From contig JAPFBL010000035.1 in NCBI GenBank assembly GCA_026182355.1, positions 3,889,501 through 3,953,500 on the forward strand: a DNA stretch of 64,000 bases, read 5' to 3'. The translations under genes and the position numbers were made by a program. Under the pieces are notes generated by a model that saw only the letters and a program-made list of their open reading frames with translations, did not search any database and was not told where the DNA came from. Below are positions 55,515 to 64,000 of the stretch, piece after piece (within the stretch, counting starts at the first letter, position 1; the number at the start of each line of letters is the position of its first letter). The stretch comes from Hermatobates lingyangjiaoensis (Eukaryota > Arthropoda > Insecta > Hemiptera > Hermatobatidae).

Positions 55515-57320
55515 CGCATTGCTTGATACCACGGTCCAGAATCTTTGATGGATCAAATTGATATTTTACACAAAAATGGGCCCCATAAAGACGAAGATCC
55601 CTATTGTTTGGGCAGAATTATGCCTGATGGGAAAGTCACTTTTTTTGCCAAAAACCGTTTTTTTTAAAACATTTATTTCTCCTAAACTGATAACCATAGA
55701 GTTTTGAAATTCTTGACATTATCTTTGGGATTACAAATAGAACAAACGAAAAATATATTTAGAATTTTAAATGAACAGGAAATATTTTTTTTTTCAATAA
55801 AATGTACAAATTTTGACTTATAATTCAATCTCAAACCTTGTGAGAGCGATACAAGCCATACTGTTTCACGGACAAGAATGAAACTATGCCTATAAATAGA
55901 ACATTATGTGTAGAATGAATTGAGATATTTTTTTTTAAAATTACATTCGCTAATGGGGCGTTACAGTACGATTTCTGTTTTCAGAAAATGTTTTTTTGAC
56001 GCTAAACGGCTCATTAAAAAATAATGAAAATTTGACCAAAAACGGAACAAAAAATTAGCAATTCACGAAAAAAAAATCATGAAGTTTCAATTACGGAAAA
56101 GAGCAAGAACGCTATAAAAACTGTTTGTTTATCCTAGACTAAGAGATCACCTGCTATACTTGTCGAATTTTTTATATTTTTTTACATTGTTTACATTGAC
56201 TTAGAAATTTTTTGAGCGAATCCACTGAGATAAAATTGATATTTATAAAGAAACAATTTAAATTGTTTATTGACTTATATGAGATGTAAGAGGAATAATA
56301 TTGTGCAGGAAAATAATAACACTCACTGTGAAAAAATTCGTATATATGTTATTTGACAAAGGGGAAGGAAAATGATCTTATTAAATACTAAGAAGCCATA
56401 AAATTAAAAGTATAATAATTCTGTAAAAACCAAAAATGTAAAAGATAATTCAAAATTGAAATCTTTCGTTTAGAGATTAATAAATGTAATTATCGTACAT
56501 CTTTAGTTAAGAAATCACCTTAAAACAACATTTCTTCGTTGTTTAAGATGTTTTTCAGAAAAAAAAGGGTATTTTCCTGTTTTAAATTTAAAAATTTTAC
56601 TTTAATATTCAATGTAGAAGGATGTCAAGTAAACGATGTAAGAAATCCACTGGCTATTTGAACAAAAGCCATGTTCTCTTGTAGGAGAATATTTCGTTTC
56701 TAGAAATGTTCACATGGGTTTTTCAAAAATGTTATTACTGCTGTAGTTATACTAATGAAATTATTTGCATCAGTTGTGTGATATACAAAAATAAGCTTAT
56801 ATATTGATATGTCCTTCAATCACTATCTCTACTACCTCAGGAATGAAAGACTAATAATAATATCCCATTTAGATGTTCACATTATGCCTAAAAGAGACGT
56901 TATATATTACATACTCATGAAATTTGATATTAAGTTACTTATAGTAAAGTTGAGTGTAGGCCACTCCAGATTTTTTTTGTTTAATATCTCTATCAATGTA
57001 AACAAGGGTACTTTAAATGTTTAACACTCCTGGAAACCAGATTTTTTTTTTGATCTCTTTGAACATGAAAAACAATTTCAGTGTGCATCATATTCCATGC
57101 ATATTAAATAGCTTCTAAAAATCCTGAACCAAGGGGATTTTAATTAACACTGCGTGGACTTTTTTTTAACAAATTGATAAAGAATGTTTTTTTGTAAATC
57201 AGCTATTCCCTTCCTCTATGGTATTCTGGTCTAAGATACCAGAAACGTAAGTATGATGAAATTTAATTAATAAAACACTTTTCATTTTTAGGATATCTTT
57301 TTCACGCAGACAGACCAAAT
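55515..57320. other. Unassigned AT-rich sequence
   Basis: Many poly-T and poly-A runs, no gene recognised. The 71-codon frame at 56809-57024 is unremarkable. Confidence 0.4.
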
Positions 57321-57344
57321 TACAAATATTTTATATATATATAT

Positions 57345-57460
57345 ATATATAGTTTTCAAAGGAAAGAGAAAAACAGATAAAAACACACACTAAAGACTCA
57401 CTACGATATTTCGACATTCGTCGTCATGGAGCAGAAGTAGTCCCTTTGAGTAGCTGAAGC
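57345..57460 (-). mobile_element. Terminal fragment of the Neptune-like family, inverted
   Basis: Minus strand carries CTTCAGCTACTCAAAGGGAC, the class-H ribozyme relic (about 57394-57432; ATGACGA, stem II CGAATGTC, GAA, ATAT, C, GTAG) and TTTTCTCTTTCC, the same order as 61291-61393. The first core strand is damaged. Bounded by (TA)n at 57329-57351. Confidence 0.65.
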
Positions 57461-57529
57461 CTACTATATAAAAATATATATATACTAAATATAAGAAACA
57501 GTCCACAGGGACTATAAAACCTTAAATTA

Positions 57530-57765
57530 CACAAAGCACGACACAGAAAAAAGAATAAAAAGAACACTTATAGTATTGAATATTTCGAACTGTTGTTCGT
57601 CATCAGGAGTAGACTAGAAGAGAGGACGAAGTGAGAGAGATCTCCCCACGGCGAAGGACAGAGCACGCTGACTCTTCTAGTCTACGCCTGATGGCGAACA
57701 ACAGTTCAAAAAATTGAATTCTGTAAGTGTTTTTGTATTCTTTTTTCTCTGTCGTACTTTGTGCA
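57530..57765. repeat. Class-G foldback with two hammerhead-like motifs
   Basis: The left arm (57535-57630) and right arm (57680-57765) share, inverted, the class-G unit seen once at 40820-40982. The left motif (minus strand, about 57574-57612) has core CTGATGA, GAACAACAGTTC stem II, GAA, ATAT. The right one (about 57678-57715) reads CTGATGG and AAA, so it is inactive. (TA)n follows at 57767-57790. Confidence 0.75.
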
Positions 57766-57798
<33 letters not shown>

Positions 57799-57824
57799 CA
57801 GATTCAATAATGTATCGAACGTTT

Positions 57825-58290
57825 GACAGAATAGGTGTGTTTTCTAATCGGTATTGGGTCAATTTTCTAGGATAAAAAATCTAACTCTCGTTGCTGACAG
57901 TCTAGTCGAAGGTTTTGTCCGGTTAACACTGTTGTTCCTTTATATAATGTAAATTGCATTTGCTTAGTTAAAAAATTTTTACTTCTGCCTATAAAAAAGA
58001 TTTCAAATAAAACTGAAACGACGGCAACGAGAGTTTGATTTTTCATCCTAGGAAATTGACCGAATCCCGACTAGAGAACACACCTATATATATAGGTATG
58101 TTATCTAATCGGGATTTGGTCAAGTTTTCTAGGTTCAAAAATCAAACTCTCATTGCCAACGTTTCAGTTTTATTTTAAAACTTTTTCATAGGCAGAAGTA
58201 AGAATTTTTTTAGTAAGAAAATGAAATTTACATTATTTAAAGGAACAACAATTTTAACCGGACAAAAGTTTCGACTAGACTGTTTACTAG
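57825..58290. repeat. Nested foldback of the AATAGGTGTG family
   Basis: Large palindrome centred near 58088 on CACCTATATATATAGGT, arms about 57895-58080 and 58096-58285. The left part (57825-57890) also repeats the edge block, so three copies of the AATCGGGATTTGGTC-type block occur in alternating orientation. No ribozyme core was seen. The family also occurs at 11395-11545. Confidence 0.82.
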
Positions 58291-59228
58291 AATATATAGA
58301 ATAATTTTCATTAACAAGGTGTACTCCAGCGCTAAACAGATCTAAGAAATAAATTGTTTTTTCCAGGTTTTCAATATGGCTACAATTTGGTCATATGATG
58401 TCTACTAGCCAATGAGAAGGCTGGAAATCGGAAATTGTTCCAAAATAAAATATTAAATCCATACTGTCTTTAAAAGATAAGAAAAGTAAAATTTATAATT
58501 AAATTATTTTCTTATTGACAACATTATGACCAGTTTATAAGTTTAAGTGGAATAATATTTATACACTATAGCAGATCTCAGTCTAGAAAGCTTAACACGA
58601 TGATAATTTAATAAAATACATTGAATGGAGAGAAGATTATATATTGATGAGATGTACTACTCATCTGAAAAAAGTTAAACGTTGAATGTTAACTCAATTG
58701 AATTGAAGAAATGATTGTTTGAAAAATTTGATACAATTCGTATGACCCAAACAATGCTGAGAAATACAACAGCGCTTGATAAAGGAAACAAATTGAAACA
58801 CATTTTATAACGTGAATCTCCTTTAAAAGCAGTAATTTAAAAAAAAAACATCAGCCAAAAAGGCAAATGTATTCATGAAGGGAGAAAAACTCTACCACCA
58901 AAATGATTGTATTTCCTGTGCCCAAAAGTTTATAAAAAAATAGAATATAATATAACTTTTGCTTTATCTCTAAACTGTTGACTTGTGAAATGTCAAAAGT
59001 TTAAATAATGAAATAATATCACCATCGCACAATCATTTACTTTCATTGTTGGCAGCAAATGTCACCCTTTTTTTTCAATCTATCTAGAATTTTCTCTAAC
59101 ACTGTTAACCTTCCACACTAATATGTTAATGAATCAATGTCATAGTCAATGAGGTTGTTAAAAAATGTTTTCTATAAACATATATGCCTATCAACATCTA
59201 AACAGAGAACAACATTTTGAAATGAAAC

Positions 59229-59268
59229 CAAGATATTTCAACCGAAACAACTCGTCCTCATCAGTCAC
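59229..59268 (-). ncRNA. Hammerhead-like motif, class A relative (copy 1)
   Basis: Minus strand: core CTGATGA, stem II GGACGAG-TTGT-TTCGGTT (about 6 of 7 pairs, with G-U), GAA, ATAT, C, TTGG. Core complete and stem II long, but stem I is limited to A-U and G-U pairs. It lies on the strand opposite to the ORF, upstream of the truncation point. Confidence 0.5.
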
Positions 59269-59506
59269 TAAGAATATGACTCTGAACAACACCAGATATT
59301 TTATTTGAAATCACTCAGTCGCATTTTGGTATTTCATTGTTTATACGTTGTTAATGATTTAGCATATTTTATATAAAATATATAATTAATGTTACAACTA
59401 TAAAACACAAAAAAATAAACTAGCACCACAATTCTTGATAATTTAAGCTTTCTTGTCTTCTTTAGGAGAAGAGAAAAAGAAAAAAAGAAGAGGAAGCACA
59501 GAACTG

Positions 59507-59535
59507 GAGATGTGAAGGCGTCCACCAACCCATAC

Positions 59536-59585
<50 letters not shown>

Positions 59586-59614
59586 GTATGGGTTGGTGGA
59601 CTCCTTCACATCTC
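59507..59614. repeat. Palindrome around (TA)22 at PLE truncation point (copy 1)
   Basis: About 32-bp arms (GTTGTATGGGTTGGTGGA and complement, two mismatches in the outer part) flank 44 bp of TA. The right arm is RT coding sequence: its frame reads VVWVGGLLHISHLLNNFSI and leads into the ORF. The left arm is therefore an inverted copy of RT coding DNA. Confidence 0.92.
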
Positions 59615-59666
59615 ACATCTCCTCAATAACTTCTCGATCCCACCCCACCTCACCCATCCCCTCCTC

Positions 59667-61018
59667 ATGGTTACTATGGACGTCACCTCTCTGTATACTA
59701 ATATTGAACACAGTGAGGGACTGAATTCCCTTCGTTACTTTCTTGAACTCAGAACTCCCCCCTCACTCCTTCTACCAATTTTCTAGTTTCCTTAGCCGAA
59801 TTTGTCCTGAAGCATAATGCCTTCCAGTTTGATGGTGCCTTTTACCTTCAAACCAAGGGTACTGCGATGGGCACTATTATGGCTCCTTCTTTTGCTAATT
59901 TGTTCTTGGCCAAATTAGAGCAATCTTTTCTGTCTGATCGTCAATTCCTTCCCCTTCTTTATACTCGCTACATTGACGATATCTTCTTCATTTGGCCACA
60001 TGGTACCCATGAGTTAAACCTCTTCCTACTTTCCTTCCAAAACTTTTCGTCCTCCATCTCCTTCACCCACCAAGTGTCCAGCAATAAAATTACTTTCCTT
60101 GATGTTGATGTCACCCTCAACAATAGCAGTTTCTCCACCTCTGTACATATAAAACCTACTAATGCACAGCAGTACCTCCACTACAGTAGTTGCCATCCCA
60201 CCCACATCAAAAAAGCAATCCCCAGATCCCTTTCCATCCGCATCCACAGGATTTGTAATAATTTGAAAAACCGTAGTTCCCACATTAACTGTTTGAAAGA
60301 AAAATTAATTGATCGTGGCTACCCTTCCAATGTCATTGATAGTCGTGTCGTGCCGGCTGAAATAGTTCACCGGCACGTACCCAGAAAAGACCACACTGAT
60401 AGTGTTTTCCTGATATCCACTTTTTTCCCTGGCGCTCATAGGATTGGCTCGGTTATTAAGGAGTTTTTCCCATTGCTCTCCTCTTCTCCTTCTACCTCAT
60501 CTATTTTTCCTGAAGCCCCCTCCTTATCATATCGCAAACCACCGAACCTCAGAGGCATTTTCTCCCATCACTCTCCCATGAACCCTGCACTTGGGAGGGG
60601 AATGGTGGAGTGCGGACGGAGCAGATGCCAAACCTGTCTTATCATAAACCCTAATCCCTTTTTTACTTCCCCCCATAGCAATATTAACTACCCTTGTCCT
60701 CCCCACACCTCATGCACCTCGGTTAATTGCGTTTACCGTTTGGACTGCACCCAGTGTGATGCATTCTACGTTGGTATGGCCTCTACGCAGCTCAACTTAC
60801 GTATGAATGGTCACAGGGCTTCCGTTGGTCAACGCAAAAACCTTCCTATTGCTATCCACTCTAATTCCCATGGACTGGATTTTAATCACTGCTTCCGGGT
60901 CCAAGTCCTTAATCATATCCCTGTTCAGTCTTCTCGGGTTACTTTAAGAGCTTCAGAGGAGGCAATTATCTGTCTTCTCAAAGCTCGCTCTCCTCCTGGC
61001 CTTAACTTGTACCGTTAA
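59667..61018 (+). pseudogene. Neptune-like PLE RT + GIY-YIG ORF, frameshifted (copy 1)
   Basis: Same protein as 62644-63996, but a run of C at 59757-59762 has six bases where copy 2 has seven. The frame from the ATG at 59667 therefore breaks, and translation is open only from the internal Met at 59867 (383 codons). Downstream of the shift, all RT motifs after motif A (MGTIMAPSFANLF, YIDD, FLDVDV) and the complete endonuclease are intact. The loss could be real or a homopolymer sequencing error. Confidence 0.88.
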
Positions 61019-61464
61019 TTTAAGTATTTATTTATTTATTTATTTATTTTTTTTTTTTTAAGAATTTATTTATTTATTATTTTTTAATTTTAATTTTTAT
61101 TTTTTTATCTATTTTTATTTTTTAATTTTTTAATTGTTTATTGCTTCATTTACTAGTCTTCTCCTTCTGTTATTTTTATTTGCTTTTATTTGTTCTTTTT
61201 AGTTATTATTCTCTCTGTAGTTAGTAGCTTACCTAGGGCGGCAGGCAGAGTGCGCGCGTGTTCGTTGCATTTGGCCTACCACTCAGTTAGCTTCAGCTAC
61301 TCAAAGGGACTACTTCTACCCGATGACGACGACTGTCGAAATATCGTTGTGAGTCTTTTGTGTGTGTCTTTTATTTGTGTTTTCTCTTTCCTGTGTGAAC
61401 TATATATATATATATATAAAATTTATATATAAAATTTATATAAAATATATAAATAAATTTTTTT
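61019..61464 (+). mobile_element. PLE 3' untranslated region (copy 1)
   Basis: T-rich and (TTTA)n stretch at 61025-61140, then AGTAGCTTACCTAGGGCGG, CTTCAGCTACTCAAAGGGAC, the ribozyme at 61316-61349 and (TA)n at about 61402-61418. The same order is kept at 41153-41495. Confidence 0.8.
61316..61349 (+). ncRNA. Hammerhead-like motif, class H, of the main PLE
   Basis: CTAC, core CCGATGA, stem II CGACGACTGTC (GAC/GTC), GAA, ATAT, C, GTTG. About 300 bp after the ORF stop on the coding strand, where PLE terminal repeats carry their ribozyme. The core U4-to-C change and a mispaired stem I make activity uncertain. Confidence 0.55.
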
Positions 61465-62209
61465 ACATAAAATTTATAATTAAATTATTTTCTTATTGAC
61501 AACATTATGACCAGTTTATAAGTTTAAGTGGAATAATATTTATACACTATAGCAGATCTCAGTCTAGAAAGCTTAACACGATGATAATTTAATAAAATAC
61601 ATTGAATGGAGAGAAGATTATATATTGATGAGATGTACTACTCATCTGAAAAAAGTTAAACGTTGAATGTTAACTCAATTGAATTGAAGAAATGATTGTT
61701 TGAAAAATTTGATACAATTCGTATGACCCAAACAATGCTGAGAAATACAACAGCGCTTGATAAAGGAAACAAATTGAAACACATTTTATAACGTGAATCT
61801 CCTTTAAAAGCAGTAATTTAAAAAAAAAACATCAGCCAAAAAGGCAAATGTATTCATGAAGGGAGAAAAACTCTACCACCAAAATGATTGTATTTCCTGT
61901 GCCCAAAAGTTTATAAAAAAATAGAATATAATATAACTTTTGCTTTATCTCTAAACTGTTGACTTGTGAAATGTCAAAAGTTTAAATAATGAAATAATAT
62001 CACCATCGCACAATCATTTACTTTCATTGTTGGCAGCAAATGTCACCCTTTTTTTTCAATCTATCTAGAATTTTCTCTAACACTGTTAACCTTCCACACT
62101 AATATGTTAATGAATCAATGTCATAGTCAATGAGGTTGTTAAAAAATGTTTTCTATAAACATATATGCCTATCAACATCTAAACAGAGAACAACATTTTG
62201 AAATGAAAC

Positions 62210-62249
62210 CAAGATATTTCAACCGAAACAACTCGTCCTCATCAGTCAC
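62210..62249 (-). ncRNA. Hammerhead-like motif, class A relative (copy 2)
   Basis: Identical to 59229-59268. Confidence 0.5.
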
Positions 62250-62516
62250 TAAGAATATGACTCTGAACAACACCAGATATTTTATTTGAAATCACTCAGT
62301 CGCATTTTGGTATTTCATTGTTTATACGTTGTTAATGATTTAGCATATTTTATATAAAATATATAATTAATGTTACAACTATAAAACACAAAAAAATAAA
62401 CTAGCACCACAATTCTTGATAATTTAAGCTTTCTTGTCTTCTTTAGGAGAAGAGAAAAAGAAAAAAAGAAGAGGAAGCACAGAACTGGAGATGTGAAGGC
62501 GTCCACCAACCCATAC

Positions 62517-62519
<3 letters not shown>

Positions 62520-62559
<40 letters not shown>
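62520..62559. repeat. (TA)20 at PLE truncation point (copy 2)
   Basis: Forms the core of the same palindrome as in copy 1 (arms 62488-62519 and 62560-62591); four bp shorter. Confidence 0.95.
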
Positions 62560-62562
<3 letters not shown>

Positions 62563-62643
62563 GTATGGGTTGGTGGACTCCTTCACATCTCACATCTCCT
62601 CAATAACTTCTCGATCCCACCCCACCTCACCCATCCCCTCCTC

Positions 62644-63996
62644 ATGGTTACTATGGACGTCACCTCTCTGTATACTAATATTGAACACAGTGAGGGACTG
62701 AATTCCCTTCGTTACTTTCTTGAACTCAGAACTCCCCCCCTCACTCCTTCTACCAATTTTCTAGTTTCCTTAGCCGAATTTGTCCTGAAGCATAATGCCT
62801 TCCAGTTTGATGGTGCCTTTTACCTTCAAACCAAGGGTACTGCGATGGGCACTATTATGGCTCCTTCTTTTGCTAATTTGTTCTTGGCCAAATTAGAGCA
62901 ATCTTTTCTGTCTGATCGTCAATTCCTTCCCCTTCTTTATACTCGCTACATTGACGATATCTTCTTCATTTGGCCACATGGTACCCATGAGTTAAACCTC
63001 TTCCTACTTTCCTTCCAAAACTTTTCGTCCTCCATCTCCTTCACCCACCAAGTGTCCAGCAATAAAATTACTTTCCTTGATGTTGATGTCACCCTCAACA
63101 ATAGCAGTTTCTCCACCTCTGTACATATAAAACCTACTAATGCACAGCAGTACCTCCACTACAGTAGTTGCCATCCCACCCACATCAAAAAAGCAATCCC
63201 CAGATCCCTTTCCATCCGCATCCACAGGATTTGTAATAATTTGAAAAACCGTAGTTCCCACATTAACTGTTTGAAAGAAAAATTAATTGATCGTGGCTAC
63301 CCTTCCAATGTCATTGATAGTCGTGTCGTGCCGGCTGAAATAGTTCACCGGCACGTACCCAGAAAAGACCACACTGATAGTGTTTTCCTGATATCCACTT
63401 TTTTCCCTGGCGCTCATAGGATTGGCTCGGTTATTAAGGAGTTTTTCCCATTGCTCTCCTCTTCTCCTTCTACCTCATCTATTTTTCCTGAAGCCCCCTC
63501 CTTATCATATCGCAAACCACCGAACCTCAGAGGCATTTTCTCCCATCACTCTCCCATGAACCCTGCACTTGGGAGGGGAATGGTGGAGTGCGGACGGAGC
63601 AGATGCCAAACCTGTCTTATCATAAACCCTAATCCCTTTTTTACTTCCCCCCATAGCAATATTAACTACCCTTGTCCTCCCCACACCTCATGCACCTCGG
63701 TTAATTGCGTTTACCGTTTGGACTGCACCCAGTGTGATGCATTCTACGTTGGTATGGCCTCTACGCAGCTCAACTTACGTATGAATGGTCACAGGGCTTC
63801 CGTTGGTCAACGCAAAAACCTTCCTATTGCTATCCACTCTAATTCCCATGGACTGGATTTTAATCACTGCTTCCGGGTCCAAGTCCTTAATCATATCCCT
63901 GTTCAGTCTTCTCGGGTTACTTTAAGAGCTTCAGAGGAGGCAATTATCTGTCTTCTCAAAGCTCGCTCTCCTCCTGGCCTTAACTTGTACCGTTAA
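62644..63996 (+). CDS. Neptune-like PLE: reverse transcriptase + GIY-YIG endonuclease (450 aa, N-terminus missing)
   Basis: Retroelement protein that nicks target DNA with the endonuclease and copies element RNA with the RT. RT motif A: MDVTSLYTNI (catalytic Asp 5). Motif B: KGTAMGTIMAPSFANLFLAK (64-83). Motif C: RYIDDIFFIW (catalytic Asp pair 104-105). Then ITFLDVDV (142-149). A linker follows, with YPSNVIDSRVVP and the Cys motif CGRSRCQTC. The endonuclease has VYRLDC (356-361), FYVG (367-370), Arg 379, the catalytic Glu in RASEEA (431-432) and Asn 447. The frame is open upstream from the ATG to the (TA)n at 62559 and reads HISHLLNNFSIPP, still RT-like. The ATG at 62644 is therefore not the natural start: the N-terminal domain and first RT blocks are cut off at (TA)n. 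Full PLE proteins are usually longer by a few hundred residues. Likely unable to move unaided, though both catalytic centres are intact. Confidence 0.92.
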   Translation: MVTMDVTSLYTNIEHSEGLNSLRYFLELRTPPLTPSTNFLVSLAEFVLKHNAFQFDGAFYLQTKGTAMGTIMAPSFANLFLAKLEQSFLSDRQFLPLLYTRYIDDIFFIWPHGTHELNLFLLSFQNFSSSISFTHQVSSNKITFLDVDVTLNNSSFSTSVHIKPTNAQQYLHYSSCHPTHIKKAIPRSLSIRIHRICNNLKNRSSHINCLKEKLIDRGYPSNVIDSRVVPAEIVHRHVPRKDHTDSVFLISTFFPGAHRIGSVIKEFFPLLSSSPSTSSIFPEAPSLSYRKPPNLRGIFSHHSPMNPALGRGMVECGRSRCQTCLIINPNPFFTSPHSNINYPCPPHTSCTSVNCVYRLDCTQCDAFYVGMASTQLNLRMNGHRASVGQRKNLPIAIHSNSHGLDFNHCFRVQVLNHIPVQSSRVTLRASEEAIICLLKARSPPGLNLYR

Positions 63997-64000
63997 TTTA

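Larger units (their letters stand above)
58487..61022 (+). repeat. Tandem duplication, copy 1
   Basis: Matches 61468-64000 base for base as far as I could read, except for 44 versus 40 bp of TA at 59539-59582 and 6 versus 7 C at 59757-59762. The unit of about 2,981 bp holds ~1 kb of non-coding sequence with a hammerhead, a (TA)-centred palindrome and the PLE ORF. Confidence 0.95.
61468..64000 (+). repeat. Tandem duplication, copy 2 (runs off the window)
   Basis: Starts at TAAAATTTATAATT, the exact start of copy 1, right after the 3' end and an AT-rich spacer of copy 1. It reaches the window edge 4 bp after the ORF stop, so its 3' end, and any further copies, are not visible. Confidence 0.95.

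Noticed and set aside
55540..55660. Possible conserved element after the GT repeat
   Set aside because: No second copy in the window and no reading frame; I could not support any assignment.
59334..59537. 67-codon minus-strand frame, repeated at 62315-62518
   Set aside because: Present twice only because of the tandem duplication; the peptide is low-complexity, hydrophobic and basic, and ends in the palindrome beside (TA)n.
60026..60283. 85-codon minus-strand frame inside the PLE ORF, repeated at 63004-63261
   Set aside because: Shadow of the plus-strand RT coding sequence, without motifs of its own.

Overview
This window is AT-rich, repeat-dominated nuclear DNA of a metazoan, probably an invertebrate. 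The host assignment is inference. It rests on Penelope-like retroelements (PLEs), hAT transposons and a tRNA-derived SINE whose tail ends in AACCT units, the complement of the arthropod-type TTAGG telomere repeat. I recognise no host protein-coding gene, tRNA or rRNA. Nearly all supported features are mobile elements, foldback repeats, satellites or microsatellites.

The main theme is PLEs, whose proteins join a reverse transcriptase (RT) to a GIY-YIG endonuclease. At least two lineages are present. A Neptune-like lineage (RT motif MGTIMAPSFANL, a Cys motif, then endonuclease) gives an almost exact ~2.98 kb tandem duplication at 58487-64000, plus truncated 3' pieces at 6394-6847, 41037-41495, 31890-32340 and 36700-36850. 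A Penelope/Poseidon-like lineage (RT motif MGSPL) gives decayed copies at 1407-2412, 11770-13330 and 35440-36355, with related endonuclease tails at 9435-9641, 14713-14940 and 51240-51854.

Scattered through these elements and their terminal repeats are about 30 short RNA-like motifs that read as minimal hammerhead ribozymes. The order is stem I, CTGANGA, stem II, GAA, a palindromic stem III of 4-6 nt, a cleavage-site nucleotide, then the stem I complement. The best preserved are at 2504-2546, 6933-6965, 14747-14782, 17191-17233, 17258-17300, 18035-18077, 18102-18144, 33464-33506, 50977-51007 and 51114-51144. Many lie in pairs on opposite arms of foldback sequences. Almost every PLE or ribozyme unit abuts a (TA)n tract, often at both ends.

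Other regions: foldbacks at 5451-6133, 6902-7200, 24724-25140, 33921-34051 and 57895-58285; a 140-bp satellite (about 15 units) at 26268-28383 directly after a SINE; a 105-bp minisatellite at 29335-29770; a hAT MITE with 8-bp target duplication at 43049-43596; a 1,015-bp hAT derivative with transposase remnant and 8-bp target duplication at 47961-48975; SINE copies at 25943-26262, 53773-54092 and probably 19190-19450. The remaining stretches are AT-rich sequence in which I see nothing assignable.
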